A stretch of 64,000 bases of DNA from Alphaproteobacteria bacterium MarineAlpha12_Bin1 (GCA_002937505.1 PTJY01000001.1:124001-188000), one strand, 5' to 3'; shown: positions 25,580 to 34,993, numbered from the stretch's first letter. The notes: a model not told the origin generated them from the sequence alone. Made by a program: numbers and translations.

Positions 25580-26074
25580 ATGCCCCAATTTGATATTACA
25601 ACCTTCCCAAGCCAAATATTATGGCTAATCTTGAGCTTTTCCGTTGTGTTTTTGTTTATGTGGCGTGTAGGTCTGCCTAGAATATCAGCAACATTAGAAA
25701 GTCGTCAGAGAAAAATTAGTGATGACCTTACCAAAGCAAAAGAACTAGCTGTCGAGGCGGATGAGGTGCTCAAAGCTTATGAGGTTAAACTGTCTGAAGC
25801 TCGCTCAAATGCTCAAGAGGAAATTCATCGAGCAACAGCTTTAGCAGCTGCCGACAACGAAAAGCGGAATAATGATTTGGGCGAGAAGCTATCAGCTAAC
25901 GCACTTGCAGCTAGAGAGCGGATAGATCAAGAAACTAAAGCAGCCACAGAAAATATTACTCCAGTTGCCGAAGAGATAGCTCAAAAAGCAGTTGAACAAT
26001 TAATCGAAGTTACACCAAATATAGATGACGTAAAATTGGCAGTGAGTGAGTCTTTAAAGGAGCGAACCGCATGA
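25580..26074 (+). CDS. atpG: ATP synthase Fo subunit b'
   Basis: Peripheral-stalk subunit of 164 residues with one N-terminal membrane helix (ILWLILSFSVVFLFMW) after a start typical of b' (MPQFDITTFPSQI). A long charged coiled coil follows that dimerises with subunit b. Separate b and b' genes occur in alphaproteobacteria and phototrophs, where the heterodimer replaces the b2 homodimer. Its final codons overlap the atpF start by four bases, so translation is likely coupled. The symbol follows the b' naming; some annotations use atpF2 or atpX. Confidence 0.93.
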   Translation: MPQFDITTFPSQILWLILSFSVVFLFMWRVGLPRISATLESRQRKISDDLTKAKELAVEADEVLKAYEVKLSEARSNAQEEIHRATALAAADNEKRNNDLGEKLSANALAARERIDQETKAATENITPVAEEIAQKAVEQLIEVTPNIDDVKLAVSESLKERTA

Positions 26075-26643
26075 AACTGAGCTCATTTGTAATTTTTTGT
26101 CTTTTATTAATTCAAACTGATATTGCATTTGCTGCAGATAAAGTTACGCAAGAGCATAGCTTTTTAGGAAGGGCGGAAACTTGGGTTGCCGTTTCTTTCT
26201 TTTTCTTCTTGGCTGCTTTTTATAAACCAATAAAAAAGATGCTTTTTTCTAAGTTAGATGGACGATCAGAAGCCATTAGATCAGAATTAGAAGAAGCCCA
26301 ACGGCTTAGAGAAGAAGCCCAGCATACTTTGGCTGAGTATGAAAGAAAGCAACGAGATGCGTTGAAAGAGGCTGAGAATTTAATAAGTGAGGCCAAAGCT
26401 GAAGCCGAAAGGTTACAAAAAGCAGCCTCGGATAGAACCGAGGAATTGTTAAAAAGACGCGAGCAACAAGCGTTAGATATGATCTCCGCAGCAGAAGCCC
26501 AGGCCATAAATGATGTTCGAGAACTAGCTGCGGAAGTTGCTATAAGCGCGGCCAGTAAATTGCTAAATACTGCAGCTGCTAAAGACACAGGAGATATACT
26601 CATAGATAGAGCTATAAAAGATATCTCGTCTAAGCTAAATTGA
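26071..26643 (+). CDS. atpF: ATP synthase Fo subunit b
   Basis: Second stalk subunit, 190 residues. It begins with a signal-like segment (LSSFVIFCLLLIQTDIAFAA), then the membrane helix WVAVSFFFFLAAFYKPI, then a long Glu/Arg/Ala-rich coiled coil reaching the F1 head. Some alphaproteobacterial b subunits do carry such a cleavable-looking N-terminus. It overlaps b' by four bases (ATGA). The F1 genes (atpHAGDC) are not nearby, consistent with the usual alphaproteobacterial split into separate Fo and F1 operons. It converges with gcvPB after 52 bases; I see no clear terminator there. Confidence 0.94.
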   Translation: MKLSSFVIFCLLLIQTDIAFAADKVTQEHSFLGRAETWVAVSFFFFLAAFYKPIKKMLFSKLDGRSEAIRSELEEAQRLREEAQHTLAEYERKQRDALKEAENLISEAKAEAERLQKAASDRTEELLKRREQQALDMISAAEAQAINDVRELAAEVAISAASKLLNTAAAKDTGDILIDRAIKDISSKLN

Positions 26644-26695
26644 TGTTTTAAAAAATTATTTCTATTTCTTTTATATATTTGAAGCGGATGTTTGG

Positions 26696-28276
26696 CTATT
26701 TTTGTCTAGCCTTATTTCGATCCTCACCTTGTTCCTTCCACCTTAATATGGGTTGCCTCGCTGCTTTCGTTTCATCAAGTCGACGACGAGGTGTAAACTC
26801 GGGCGCTCCAATAAATCGATTGTTCTGACCAGATTTGGCATCAATAGCTAACTGACGCATAACAGTAATAAAGTCATCTAGACTTTTCTTTGACTCTGTC
26901 TCAGTTGGTTCTATTAACATTGCCCCATGAACAATCAACGGAAAATACATAGTCATAGGATGATAACCTTCATCTATCATCGCCTTTGAAAAATCGAGTG
27001 TGGTCAACCCTGTTCCTTCTAAGAATCGATCATCAAAAAGACATTCGTGCATGCATGGCCCATCATAAGATGGACTTAAGTAATCACATAATTCTGCCAT
27101 TATATAATTCGCGTTAAGCACAGCATCTCCTGACGCTTGAAAGAGACCATCCCCTCCGTGGCTTAATAGATAAGCATATGTCCTTATAAACATCCCCATT
27201 TGTCCATGAAATGCTTTCATTCGACCTATAGGTAATAAATCGCCTTTGTCTTCATCATTCTCAATAATAGAAAAGCCATGTTCACCGCTAACCACCCATG
27301 GTCTAGGAACAAATGAAGCTAAAGCTTCTGAAAAAACAACTGGACCAGCTCCTGGTCCTCCTCCACCATGAGGAGTTGAGAAAGTTTTGTGTAAATTAAT
27401 ATGCATACAATCTATACCCAAATCACCAGGACGAACACGGCCAACTATCGCGTTAAAATTCGCTCCATCGCAGTAAAAGTAGCCTCCACATTCATGAATC
27501 AATCTTGATATTTCTAGAATTTCTGACTCAAATAGCCCGCAAGTATTTGGATTAGTGAGCATAACCGCTGCAACGTCGTCTCCAAGTTTTTCTTTGAATG
27601 ATAAAACATCAACTCTTCCTGAGCGGTTTGCTGGAATAGCATCAACCTTGAAGCCACATACAGCCGCGGTCGCTGGGTTCGTGCCATGCGCCGATTCTGG
27701 AACAAGTACCCGCCTACGGAGAGAATTTGCACCATCCCGAGCATCAAGCGCAGCCCGTATAGCCATCATACCACACAGCTCACCATGAGCTCCCGCGGCA
27801 GGAGACATGGCGATAGCTGGCATACCAGTTAACTTTTTAAGCCAATTAGCAGTTTCATCGATTAACTCCAGTGCACCCTGGACGGTTTCAATTGGTTGCA
27901 AGGGGTGTAAATTCGAAAACCCCTTTAGCCTAGCTAATTTTTCATTGAGCCTGGGATTATGCTTCATAGTACAAGAGCCCAAAGGATATATTCCCGAATC
28001 TATTGCATAGTTTTTTTGTGAAAGACGTGTGAAGTGACGAATCACTTCTGGTTCACTCAGGCCTGGTAAACCAATTTTTGTACTTTTTTTTAATCCGCCT
28101 AACTTATCTTTCTTAAATCGAAAGTCGGGAAAGTCTACTCCAGTAGTTCCCGGACTATCGATTTCAAAGATTAAGTCTTCCTCTAAGCGCAAGGCCTTGT
28201 GGCCTAGGGTACTAGTTTTTTCTGAAGAATTATTAAGATTCATATTGTTTTTAGTAAGATCTTTTGAATGTCCCAT
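26696..28276 (-). CDS. gcvPB: Glycine dehydrogenase (decarboxylating) subunit 2, GcvPB
   Basis: C-terminal half of the P-protein of the glycine cleavage system, 526 residues. It binds pyridoxal phosphate through the lysine in HINLHKTFSTPHGGGGPG (about residue 297). Other signs are IYPLGSCTMKHNPR, SPAAGAHGELCGMMAIRA and ESAHGTNPATAA. With GcvPA it decarboxylates glycine and passes the aminomethyl group to lipoyl-GcvH. About 35 variable residues precede the conserved part. Last gene of the gcv operon: its ATG overlaps the gcvPA stop by one base (TAATG). Confidence 0.96.
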   Translation of the reverse strand: MGHSKDLTKNNMNLNNSSEKTSTLGHKALRLEEDLIFEIDSPGTTGVDFPDFRFKKDKLGGLKKSTKIGLPGLSEPEVIRHFTRLSQKNYAIDSGIYPLGSCTMKHNPRLNEKLARLKGFSNLHPLQPIETVQGALELIDETANWLKKLTGMPAIAMSPAAGAHGELCGMMAIRAALDARDGANSLRRRVLVPESAHGTNPATAAVCGFKVDAIPANRSGRVDVLSFKEKLGDDVAAVMLTNPNTCGLFESEILEISRLIHECGGYFYCDGANFNAIVGRVRPGDLGIDCMHINLHKTFSTPHGGGGPGAGPVVFSEALASFVPRPWVVSGEHGFSIIENDEDKGDLLPIGRMKAFHGQMGMFIRTYAYLLSHGGDGLFQASGDAVLNANYIMAELCDYLSPSYDGPCMHECLFDDRFLEGTGLTTLDFSKAMIDEGYHPMTMYFPLIVHGAMLIEPTETESKKSLDDFITVMRQLAIDAKSGQNNRFIGAPEFTPRRRLDETKAARQPILRWKEQGEDRNKARQK

Positions 28277-29619
28277 TAAAACTCCTCATCTAAGGCTATA
28301 ACTAATGCGTCCATATCTTGTTCAGTTGTGCATTCTGTAGCCGAGACTAAAAGCACATTATTTAACTCCGGATCATCGGTAACTAAACGTGATAATGGCA
28401 CGCCAGCGAGGATATTTCTTTTTGCTAGTCTTGTTACTACATCACTAGCAGGTCGAGGAAGCTTAACCGAGAATTCATTAAAGAAAGTCTCGTTAATAAT
28501 TCTTAAGCCTTTTAAATCTGATAACTTTTCAGCAAGCTGCAAGGCTTTAGAATGGTTTAATTCTGCTAACTTTCTAAAACCAACTTCTCCCAAGAGAGCC
28601 AGGTGAATTGTGAATGACAGGGCACAAAGCCCTGAGTTTGTGCAAATGTTACTAGTAGCTTTCTCCCTACGGATGTGTTGTTCTCTGGTGGACAAGGTAA
28701 GAACCCAACCTCTATTTCCCTGATTGTCTAATGTTTGTCCGCACAAGCGCCCGGGCATTTGTCTTACATATTTTTCGTGAGTGGCAAACAATCCCACATA
28801 AGGCCCTCCGAAAGTCAATGGATTTCCTAAACTTTGTCCTTCAGCCACTACTATATCAGCTCCCATTTCACCTGGGGAAATCACCCCTCCTAAAGAAACT
28901 ACTTCTGTAACGACCACAATCAAAAGCACATCTGACTTAGCACATAAATCAGATAAATGAGTTAAATTCTTCAAATGACCTAAAAAATTAGGGTTTTGTA
29001 CTACAACACAAGCTGTTTGATCGTCGATAAGTAGATCAAGGTTCTCAGAACCACTAATATCAGTTTTACTGTTAATAATATTCAAATTGAGATACTTTGT
29101 TTGAGTCTCTGTTACATCCTTATAGTGGGGATGAAGCCCTCCAGACAAAATCACTTTATTTCGTCGTTTTATACGAGTAGCCATTAGCACCGCTTCTGCG
29201 CAACCTGTTGCTCCATCGTACATAGAGGCATTTGCAACCTCCATGCCAGTTATCATAGAAACTTGTGTTTGAAACTCAAATAAAGCTTGCAAGGTGCCCT
29301 GTGATATTTCCGGTTGATATGGCGTGTAGGAGGTTAAAAACTCACCCCTTTGAATTAAATGATCTACTGCAGCAGGAATGTGATGTCGGTAGGCTCCAGC
29401 ACCTAGAAAACTAGGAACCCTACTGGTGTCAATATTTTTTTCTGCCAAACCAGAGATAATTTCTTCAACTTCTAGTTCGCTTTTATGGTTGGGCAACTCA
29501 AGCTTTTTAATTAGTCGTGCCTCTTCTGGGACATCCCTAAAAAGGTCTTCAATTTTACTTTCTCCAATTGCAGAAAGCATATCCTGTCGATCACTCTCGG
29601 TTAGGGGAAGATATCGCAT
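28276..29619 (-). CDS. gcvPA: Glycine dehydrogenase (decarboxylating) subunit 1, GcvPA
   Basis: N-terminal half of the split P-protein, 447 residues. [18 protein letters not shown] is the standard N-terminus. [38 protein letters not shown] and [12 protein letters not shown] are conserved dimer and active-site segments, and [15 protein letters not shown] comes later. It forms a heterotetramer with GcvPB. The start lies three bases after the gcvH stop, so the gene is tightly packed in the operon. Many bacteria and all mitochondria fuse the two halves; the split form is found across several bacterial phyla and does not itself identify the lineage. Confidence 0.96.
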   Translation of the reverse strand: MRYLPLTESDRQDMLSAIGESKIEDLFRDVPEEARLIKKLELPNHKSELEVEEIISGLAEKNIDTSRVPSFLGAGAYRHHIPAAVDHLIQRGEFLTSYTPYQPEISQGTLQALFEFQTQVSMITGMEVANASMYDGATGCAEAVLMATRIKRRNKVILSGGLHPHYKDVTETQTKYLNLNIINSKTDISGSENLDLLIDDQTACVVVQNPNFLGHLKNLTHLSDLCAKSDVLLIVVVTEVVSLGGVISPGEMGADIVVAEGQSLGNPLTFGGPYVGLFATHEKYVRQMPGRLCGQTLDNQGNRGWVLTLSTREQHIRREKATSNICTNSGLCALSFTIHLALLGEVGFRKLAELNHSKALQLAEKLSDLKGLRIINETFFNEFSVKLPRPASDVVTRLAKRNILAGVPLSRLVTDDPELNNVLLVSATECTTEQDMDALVIALDEEF

Positions 29620-29621
29620 AT

Positions 29622-29999
29622 TTATGTAACGCTCTCAACAAAACTATTATAATCCAACTCATCCATTAATTGGTCTATAGATTCTGGATCAGTAACCCGC
29701 AGCTTTATGAACCAGCCCTTACCATAAGGGTCATTATTTACAACTGAAGGGTCGTCATTTAAGCCATCATTCACTTCGATGACCTCACCACCAATTGGAC
29801 AATAGACTTCAGCAGCAGCTTTAACCGATTCTAGAACTGCTGCCTCGTCACCCTTCGATAACAACTTGCCAACCTCTGGTAGTTCTACAAAAACTATGTC
29901 ACCTAATTGTTCTTGAGCAAATTCAGTTATTCCTATAATTGCTATATCTTTATCTATTTTTATCCATTCATGATCTCGAGTGTATCTACGTTCATCCAT
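29622..29999 (-). CDS. gcvH: Glycine cleavage system H protein
   Basis: Lipoate carrier of 125 residues that shuttles the aminomethyl group between the P, T and L proteins. The lipoylated lysine is K60 in [11 protein letters not shown]. Flanking segments [18 protein letters not shown] and GWFIKLRV are typical. The ATG is 16 bases after the gcvT stop codon. Lipoate ligase or LipA/LipB genes are not in the window. Confidence 0.97.
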   Translation of the reverse strand: MDERRYTRDHEWIKIDKDIAIIGITEFAQEQLGDIVFVELPEVGKLLSKGDEAAVLESVKAAAEVYCPIGGEVIEVNDGLNDDPSVVNNDPYGKGWFIKLRVTDPESIDQLMDELDYNSFVESVT

Positions 30000-30014
30000 A
30001 TATTTTATCCCTAT

Positions 30015-31157
30015 TTATTTACCACGATAATAGTTCGTATTAACAAAAGGCAATTTAGCAACCTCAATTTCTAAATCCCTTCCCCTTATCTCCGAGTAGA
30101 TTGTGGTGCCTATTTCTGAATATTTTTTTAATAAATACCCCATTGCAACGGGCTGCTTGAGTGTAGGAGAATAGCAACCTGATGTTACAACCCCTATATT
30201 ATTGCCTCCTTTATCAAATAGACTACTTCCAGGTCGCAGTGAAACGCGACCTTGAGGTAATAAACCGACGCGTAATTTAGCTACCCCTTCTTCAATTTGC
30301 TCTAAAATCAAATTCGCACCAGGAAAATTTCTAGACTGGCGTCTTCTTTTCGATACTGTCCAGTTGAGGCCTGATTCTATAGGAGTTGTCGATTCATCTA
30401 TATCATTTCCATAAAGACATAAACCAGCCTCAAGCCGTAAAGTATCGCGGGCCCCTAGGCCTATCAGCTCAACTTCCGGTTCATTAACCAAACACCTGAC
30501 AAAGTGCTCGGCACAATGTTCTGGCAAAGATATTTCAAATCCATCCTCTCCTGTATAGCCCGATCTTGAAACAAAATACTCAACCCCCTGATAAGTCATC
30601 CCCTTAGCTTGCATAAAAACTAATTCAGAGGCTGCCGGGAAGTAACGTGAAATAACCATCTCAGACATAGGCCCTTGCAAAGCGACCAGTGCTCTATCGC
30701 TAGCCGGTTTTACTTCAACTAAGTTTTTGAGTTTTTCAGAAATGTAGCAAAACTTGGCCTGAGCATTGACTGCATTGAGAACCACATAAATGACCGGTCC
30801 TAATTTCGAGACAGTTAGATTTGACACCAATAAATCGTCTATAATTCCGCCATCATCATTAAGCAACAAAGTGTAACAAACATTTCCTGAAGACAGCCCC
30901 ATGATGTCACTGGGCACTAATTTCTCAATTGCTACCCCAGGATCATTACCCGTTAAAAAGCCTTGTCCCATATGTGAAACATCAAATAATCCTGCTGCCA
31001 ATCTAGTATGTTCATGTTCTTTTATTATACCGTTACGATATTGTAGAGGCATTTCGAATCCAGAAAATTCTACCATCCGCGCGCCATATTCCTTGTGAAG
31101 CGCGTTAAGTGGGGTCTTTTTTAGAGATGTAGTGTTACTTCTAGAATCTAAAACCAT
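30015..31157 (-). CDS. gcvT: Aminomethyltransferase, glycine cleavage T protein
   Basis: Tetrahydrofolate-dependent enzyme of 380 residues that takes the aminomethyl group from GcvH, forming 5,10-methylene-THF and ammonia. Early signature LKKTPLNALHKEYGARMVEF, then FDVSHMGQ, YTGEDGFEISLP and GARDTLRLEAGLCLYG. I start at the ATG at 31157, after AGAGAGG. The frame is open to a GTG at 31202, but that lies inside a riboswitch hairpin and would add residues absent from homologues. First gene of gcvT-H-PA-PB, controlled by the upstream tandem glycine riboswitch. Confidence 0.95.
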   Translation of the reverse strand: MVLDSRSNTTSLKKTPLNALHKEYGARMVEFSGFEMPLQYRNGIIKEHEHTRLAAGLFDVSHMGQGFLTGNDPGVAIEKLVPSDIMGLSSGNVCYTLLLNDDGGIIDDLLVSNLTVSKLGPVIYVVLNAVNAQAKFCYISEKLKNLVEVKPASDRALVALQGPMSEMVISRYFPAASELVFMQAKGMTYQGVEYFVSRSGYTGEDGFEISLPEHCAEHFVRCLVNEPEVELIGLGARDTLRLEAGLCLYGNDIDESTTPIESGLNWTVSKRRRQSRNFPGANLILEQIEEGVAKLRVGLLPQGRVSLRPGSSLFDKGGNNIGVVTSGCYSPTLKQPVAMGYLLKKYSEIGTTIYSEIRGRDLEIEVAKLPFVNTNYYRGK

Positions 31158-31191
31158 GTTCCTCTCTATTTTCAACAAGACATTATCAAGG

Positions 31192-31216
31192 GCAACACAC
31201 ACCCTTAGTGTATTGC
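31192..31216 (-). promoter_or_regulatory. Expression-platform hairpin of the glycine riboswitch
   Basis: On the minus strand GCAATACAC (31216-31208) pairs with GTGTGTTGC (31200-31192), giving nine pairs with one U-G wobble around the loop TAAGGGT. The loop's AAGGG (31206-31202) can instead pair with CCCTT (31192-31188). The two foldings exclude each other and begin six bases after the second aptamer, as expected for a switch. No T-run follows, so control is more likely at translation or through Rho than by an intrinsic terminator. Confidence 0.5.
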
Positions 31217-31222
31217 TAGCCC

Positions 31223-31408
31223 CACTCTGTCTTGTAGACCTGAGAGAATCACCAAAAAAACACTAAAATTGGCTTACCCCTTCGGTGAGGTGGAAAAATC
31301 AAGTGCCACCCACTTTCCAGAGTGTCATCACCCTGCGGTCCTTTTGCCTGAGAGTTTCCGGGGCGGTTGCTCCTTCGGCGTCACACTTTAGTGATCTCTT
31401 CCACAGGG
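31223..31408 (-). promoter_or_regulatory. Tandem glycine riboswitch upstream of gcvT
   Basis: Two glycine aptamers in series on the minus strand. Aptamer 1 (31408-31331) has closing stem CCCTG/CAGGG and the core GCCGAAGGAGCAACC followed by ACTCTCAGGCAAAAGGACCG. Aptamer 2 (31324-31223) has closing stem CACTCTG/CAGAGTG and the core CACCGAAGGGGTAAGCC followed by TCTCAGGT and ACAGAGT. These are the conserved glycine-binding elements. Glycine binding normally switches on gcv expression, so glycine is degraded only in excess. The 31203-31508 gap contains this element, its platform and a possible promoter. Confidence 0.95.
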
Positions 31409-31455
31409 ATCCAATGACGTATAGAAAAAACGAATCGGTAAATTCATACCCTAGA

Positions 31456-31483
31456 ACATTATCTTCCAGATACTGAGAGTCAA
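31456..31483 (-). promoter_or_regulatory. Possible promoter for the gcv operon
   Basis: Minus-strand TTGACT (31483-31478) and TAATGT (31461-31456) are separated by 16 bases, about 48 bases before aptamer 1 begins. The -35 box matches five of six consensus bases, while the -10 box is weak. Position upstream of the riboswitch is right, but the call rests on this match alone. Confidence 0.35.
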
Positions 31484-31508
31484 CAGATCTTATTACAAGT
31501 AAAGTAAA

Positions 31509-32057
31509 TTAATAAATTTTCTTTACTTTATTATAATTCAACTGAGCTGAATTTAGCTGAAACCCAGTAAATATTTTAAAATCTTTACCAGATTTTCCTG
31601 ATACAAGAGGGATCCTCTGCTCAAGTCTTTGGGTAACCTTAATTTTACTAATATCTTTTTTAAACTCGATGTCTTTAGTAAAGATCTCTTTTGCAATTAT
31701 CTTGGCTGAGCTATCTGTAATAGCAACAAAATATTTAAATTCACCAGCTCTTTGTTTGTTTGCTGGTCCCTTAGAAATTTCAAAAGTTAATTCTAGGTTA
31801 ACCACGATCCGAGGAAGCTGATCTTTCTTAACAAGACTAGAACAATCTCCTTCAAAACCATCCAAACGACCACTTAGAATAATGTCATTTGTACTTCTAG
31901 GACTCCCAGGCTTAAAAAGAGTAAATTCGGATAGCTTACCAACAAGAGCCACTTCTGGACATTCAGGAACATCTAAAGTCTTATCAGAAGCACAGCCTAC
32001 TAAAACAAAAAGACAGGCTATAAAGCAACTCGGAGACGGAAGTTTATATGTATACAA
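31509..32057 (-). CDS. Putative lipoprotein of unknown function
   Basis: Protein of 182 residues with a lipoprotein signal: a short positive N-terminus, the hydrophobic CFIACLFVLVGC and then the acceptor cysteine at residue 22 (lipobox LVGC). The mature part is beta-rich, with PRIVVNLELTFEISKGPA and KYFVAITDSSAKIIAKEIF. It ends in charged and polar residues. I do not recognise a family with confidence; it resembles conserved alphaproteobacterial lipoproteins annotated as hypothetical. The only start I find is a TTG at 32057 with GGA upstream. Same strand as the double-CDGSH gene, 18 bases downstream of it. Confidence 0.7.
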   Translation of the reverse strand: MYTYKLPSPSCFIACLFVLVGCASDKTLDVPECPEVALVGKLSEFTLFKPGSPRSTNDIILSGRLDGFEGDCSSLVKKDQLPRIVVNLELTFEISKGPANKQRAGEFKYFVAITDSSAKIIAKEIFTKDIEFKKDISKIKVTQRLEQRIPLVSGKSGKDFKIFTGFQLNSAQLNYNKVKKIY

Positions 32058-32075
32058 GACAATCCAAAACTTTAA

Positions 32076-32315
32076 TTAAATTTTATTATGGGTGCCATCA
32101 CAGAATGGACGGTCTTTAGTTTGTTTACAACAACAAAAATAAATTGTCTGTGCTACATCACTTTCAAACAACACTGGTTTATAATCAGTGCCTTTATGAG
32201 CACTATCACAAAATGGCTGCTTTTTGCTCAATCCACATTCACACCACCAGTATTTTCTCCCCGGCATTATCTCCACCGAGATTGGTTCTTTTTGAGCTAT
32301 TTTACCATTAGCCAT
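32076..32315 (-). CDS. Small double-CDGSH iron-sulfur protein
   Basis: Protein of 79 residues with two CDGSH iron-sulfur motifs. Each has the C-x-C-x8-C-x3-H spacing: CECGLSKKQPFCDSAH and CCCKQTKDRPFCDGTH. Each motif should bind one [2Fe-2S] cluster by three cysteines and one histidine. The first has DSAH instead of the canonical DGxH. It is the prokaryotic tandem type, with no membrane segment, and its role in redox or iron handling is not established. I start at the ATG at 32315, with GGAG seven bases upstream. A GTG at 32339 would add eight residues. Confidence 0.88.
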   Translation of the reverse strand: MANGKIAQKEPISVEIMPGRKYWWCECGLSKKQPFCDSAHKGTDYKPVLFESDVAQTIYFCCCKQTKDRPFCDGTHNKI

Positions 32316-32444
32316 GAGAATATTCTCCAATGCTTGCACAATGTAACTGTGTTAGGATAATAGAAAGTAGATCAGAGTACATTAAAAAACTTAAGTGACG
32401 AAACAGAAATATACAAGTGTAACCGCAATATAGAGTGAGAAATA

Positions 32445-33389
32445 ATGCAATTACCATCACTAACTATTTTGCTATCAAGCCCACGTGGATTTTGTGCTGG
32501 AGTTGATCGAGCCATACAAATTGTAGAGACCGCAATAGAGAAATATGGGCCACCAATTTATGTCCGCCATGAGATTGTACACAATAAAGAGGTCGTTAAA
32601 TCTCTTGAAAGAAAAGGTGCTATATTCGTAAATGAACTGGAGGAGGTTCCGGAGTCAGGTAGGGTTATATTTTCAGCTCATGGTGTACCCAAAAGCGTGC
32701 CAATCGAAGCAAAAAGGAGACAATTACTTTATGTTGACGCAACATGCCCATTGGTTAGTAAGGTTCATAATGAAGCGCTATATCAGCACAAAAAAGGACA
32801 TCAAATACTACTAATAGGCCATAATGGCCACCCAGAAGTTTTAGGTACAATGGGTCAGCTTCCCAAAGGAGCAATATTACTAGTTGAAACTCTTGAAGAC
32901 ATACTAAAATTGCAAGTAAATAACCCTGAAAAGCTTTCACTTGTAACGCAAACAACCCTTTCTGTTGACGATACAGCAGAGATGGTTTCGGCCCTTAAAA
33001 CGCGTTTTCCAAACATAGTTGTACCTCGTTCTGAGGATATTTGTTATGCTACAACAAATCGTCAAGAAGCAGTGAAGAAAATAGCTAATTCTTGTGACGT
33101 TATTATAGTATTCGGAGCTCCAAACTCCTCTAATTCAAATAGGCTAGTTGAGGTAGCCCTAAAGGAAGGGTGTCCAGATGCCTTTTTATTAGAGCAGGTT
33201 GATTCAATGGACTGGGGGAAAATAAGTCCTAACATGACTCTGGGAGTCACAGCAGGCGCCTCAGCTCCTGAGAAATTGGTTTCAGATTTTATTTTCCAAT
33301 GCAAACAAAGGTTTAAAGTGGAAATCCAGAATGTGTCTGTCAGAAAAGAGAATGTTAGCTTTAATCTACCACAAATGAACTTAGACTAA
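32445..33389 (+). CDS. ispH: 4-hydroxy-3-methylbut-2-enyl diphosphate reductase IspH
   Basis: Last enzyme of the MEP pathway, 314 residues. It reduces HMBPP to IPP and DMAPP with a [4Fe-4S] cluster. The three cluster cysteines are C17 (SPRGFCAGV), C101 (DATCPLVSK) and C200 (DICYATTNRQ). Substrate-binding segments are RHEIVHN, SAHGVPKSVP, GHNGHPEV, TQTTLS and NSSNSNRL. First of three tightly spaced plus-strand genes (ispH, thrB, rnhA), an order familiar in alphaproteobacteria. Works with ispE in this window. Confidence 0.97.
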   Translation: MQLPSLTILLSSPRGFCAGVDRAIQIVETAIEKYGPPIYVRHEIVHNKEVVKSLERKGAIFVNELEEVPESGRVIFSAHGVPKSVPIEAKRRQLLYVDATCPLVSKVHNEALYQHKKGHQILLIGHNGHPEVLGTMGQLPKGAILLVETLEDILKLQVNNPEKLSLVTQTTLSVDDTAEMVSALKTRFPNIVVPRSEDICYATTNRQEAVKKIANSCDVIIVFGAPNSSNSNRLVEVALKEGCPDAFLLEQVDSMDWGKISPNMTLGVTAGASAPEKLVSDFIFQCKQRFKVEIQNVSVRKENVSFNLPQMNLD

Positions 33390-33406
33390 TAAAGATATAA
33401 ATATTT

Positions 33407-34405
33407 ATGGCCGTCTACACAGACGTAACATTGACAGATTTGAAAAGCTTTCTAGGCAAGTACGATATAGGCATCGTATTTTCATTTGAAGGAATTACGC
33501 AAGGTCAAGAAAATACAAATTACCATCTTCGCGTTAAAAAAAACGGTCATAGCCAGTTAACGGACTATATACTGACGATCTTCGAAAGAAGAGTGAGAAG
33601 AGAAGACTTACCTTTTTTTCTTGGCCTTATGGAGTACCTAGCCCTTCATAAGATTCCTTGTCCTCGTCCTATAAAAAACTCCAAGGGCCATATGATTGGC
33701 AAGTTGAAGGGAAAACCTGCTGCAATTCTATCTTTTGTTCCCGGCCTCAGTGTTGTAACAGCTAGTGTTCTAGAATGTAGCGCTCTTGGTGAGGCTCTTG
33801 CTAATTTGCATATAACTGCATCTGCATTTCCACAAAAAAGACCTAATAATATGTCATTTAATGAGTGGAGAAGACTATTAGAAGAGTCAAAAAAAGCGTT
33901 TTACTCTGATCAACCAGAAACATTATATCTGGTAGAGAATGAGTTGGATTATTTGGAAAATCTCTGGCCCAAAAAACTCCCCTTTGGTCTAATACATGCT
34001 GACCTTTTTCCAGATAATGTGTTTTTTAGAGGTAGTAAAATATCTGGCCTAATCGATTTTTATTTCGCATGTAACGATTTTTTGTCTTATGACCTAAGTA
34101 TTTGTTTAAACGCATGGTGCTTTGAAAGAAATGGAAAGTATAATAACCAGAAAGGCTATTCATTATTAAAGGCTTATAATACTTTACGACCTTTACATTA
34201 TGAAGAGTATAATGCTTTACCCATTCTCGCACGAGGCAGCGCACTAAGGTTTGTCCTTACACGACTTTATGATAAAACATACAATAATTTTCACACATCA
34301 ATCCGACCAAAGGATCCTTCAGAGTTTTTGGATAGGCTTAAGTTCCACCAAAGAGTTCAAAGACCAGAAGTTTACGGTCTTGAAGAGAAGCATATAAAGA
34401 AATGA
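33407..34405 (+). CDS. thrB: Homoserine kinase, APH type (ThrB)
   Basis: Kinase of 332 residues with the aminoglycoside phosphotransferase fold that phosphorylates homoserine for threonine synthesis. This is the form used in many alphaproteobacteria in place of GHMP-type Thr[13 protein letters not shown] near the start is the characteristic nucleotide-loop region. The catalytic loop is [13 protein letters not shown], and the metal site is [17 protein letters not shown]. The threonine synthase that uses its product is at 41.6-43.1 kb. The final codons overlap rnhA by four bases (ATGA). Confidence 0.94.
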   Translation: MAVYTDVTLTDLKSFLGKYDIGIVFSFEGITQGQENTNYHLRVKKNGHSQLTDYILTIFERRVRREDLPFFLGLMEYLALHKIPCPRPIKNSKGHMIGKLKGKPAAILSFVPGLSVVTASVLECSALGEALANLHITASAFPQKRPNNMSFNEWRRLLEESKKAFYSDQPETLYLVENELDYLENLWPKKLPFGLIHADLFPDNVFFRGSKISGLIDFYFACNDFLSYDLSICLNAWCFERNGKYNNQKGYSLLKAYNTLRPLHYEEYNALPILARGSALRFVLTRLYDKTYNNFHTSIRPKDPSEFLDRLKFHQRVQRPEVYGLEEKHIKK

Positions 34406-34860
34406 ATGATTTACCAAAAGTCGATATATTTACAGACGGTGCCTGCTCGGGAAACCCCGGACCTGGTGGCTGGGGAGCAATCCTTAGATATAAGAGCCAT
34501 GAATGTGAGTTAATGAATGCAGAGCTGAAAACAACTAATAATCGAATGGAATTAACAGCAGCCATAGAAGCATTTGAAAGTCTTAAAATACCATCATTTG
34601 CTAATGTTTATACTGATAGCGTTTATTTACGTGATGGCATTACAAAATGGATTCATAAATGGAAAGAGAATGGATGGAGAACAGCAGCAAAAAAACCGGT
34701 AAAAAATGTCGACTTATGGAAAAGATTAGATACTGCTATAGCTCATCATAAAGTTGAATGGCATTGGGTGAAGGGCCATGCCGGTCACCCAGACAATGAA
34801 AGAGCAGACACATTGGCTGGTCTTGCAATGAGACAGAAAATCGACTCGTCAATAATTTAA
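34402..34860 (+). CDS. rnhA: Ribonuclease HI
   Basis: Type 1 RNase H of 152 residues that degrades RNA in RNA-DNA hybrids. The four catalytic acidic residues are D12 ([17 protein letters not shown]), E50 (NNRMELTA), D72 (VYTDS) and D136 (NERADTLA), with the assisting histidine in VKGHAGHP. It has the basic-protrusion region [17 protein letters not shown] of the E. coli type. Translation is probably coupled to thrB by the four-base overlap. The 133 bases before the convergent peroxiredoxin gene hold no obvious terminator. Confidence 0.96.
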   Translation: MNDLPKVDIFTDGACSGNPGPGGWGAILRYKSHECELMNAELKTTNNRMELTAAIEAFESLKIPSFANVYTDSVYLRDGITKWIHKWKENGWRTAAKKPVKNVDLWKRLDTAIAHHKVEWHWVKGHAGHPDNERADTLAGLAMRQKIDSSII

Positions 34861-34993
34861 AACGATTATTTTCTGATTAGAATTTATTTATATCAATAAT
34901 CAAGCCTACTAGAAATTTTGTTGAAAGTTATGGGCCCTAGAGAACAAACTCACTACTGTTTTAAAAACTTTCTAAATTTTACTCTTTTAACTT

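Noticed and set aside
26220-26603. A 127-codon minus-strand frame opposite atpF.
   Set aside because: Ser/Ala-rich mirror of the b-subunit coiled coil, with no independent support.
31200-31202. GTG as the start of gcvT.
   Set aside because: It lies inside the riboswitch expression-platform hairpin and adds 15 residues absent from family members. The ATG at 31157 fits better.
34861-34993. Bidirectional terminator between rnhA and the peroxiredoxin gene.
   Set aside because: GGGCCC and a distant GAAAGTT/AACTTTC pair are present, but no compact stem with a T-run can be drawn.
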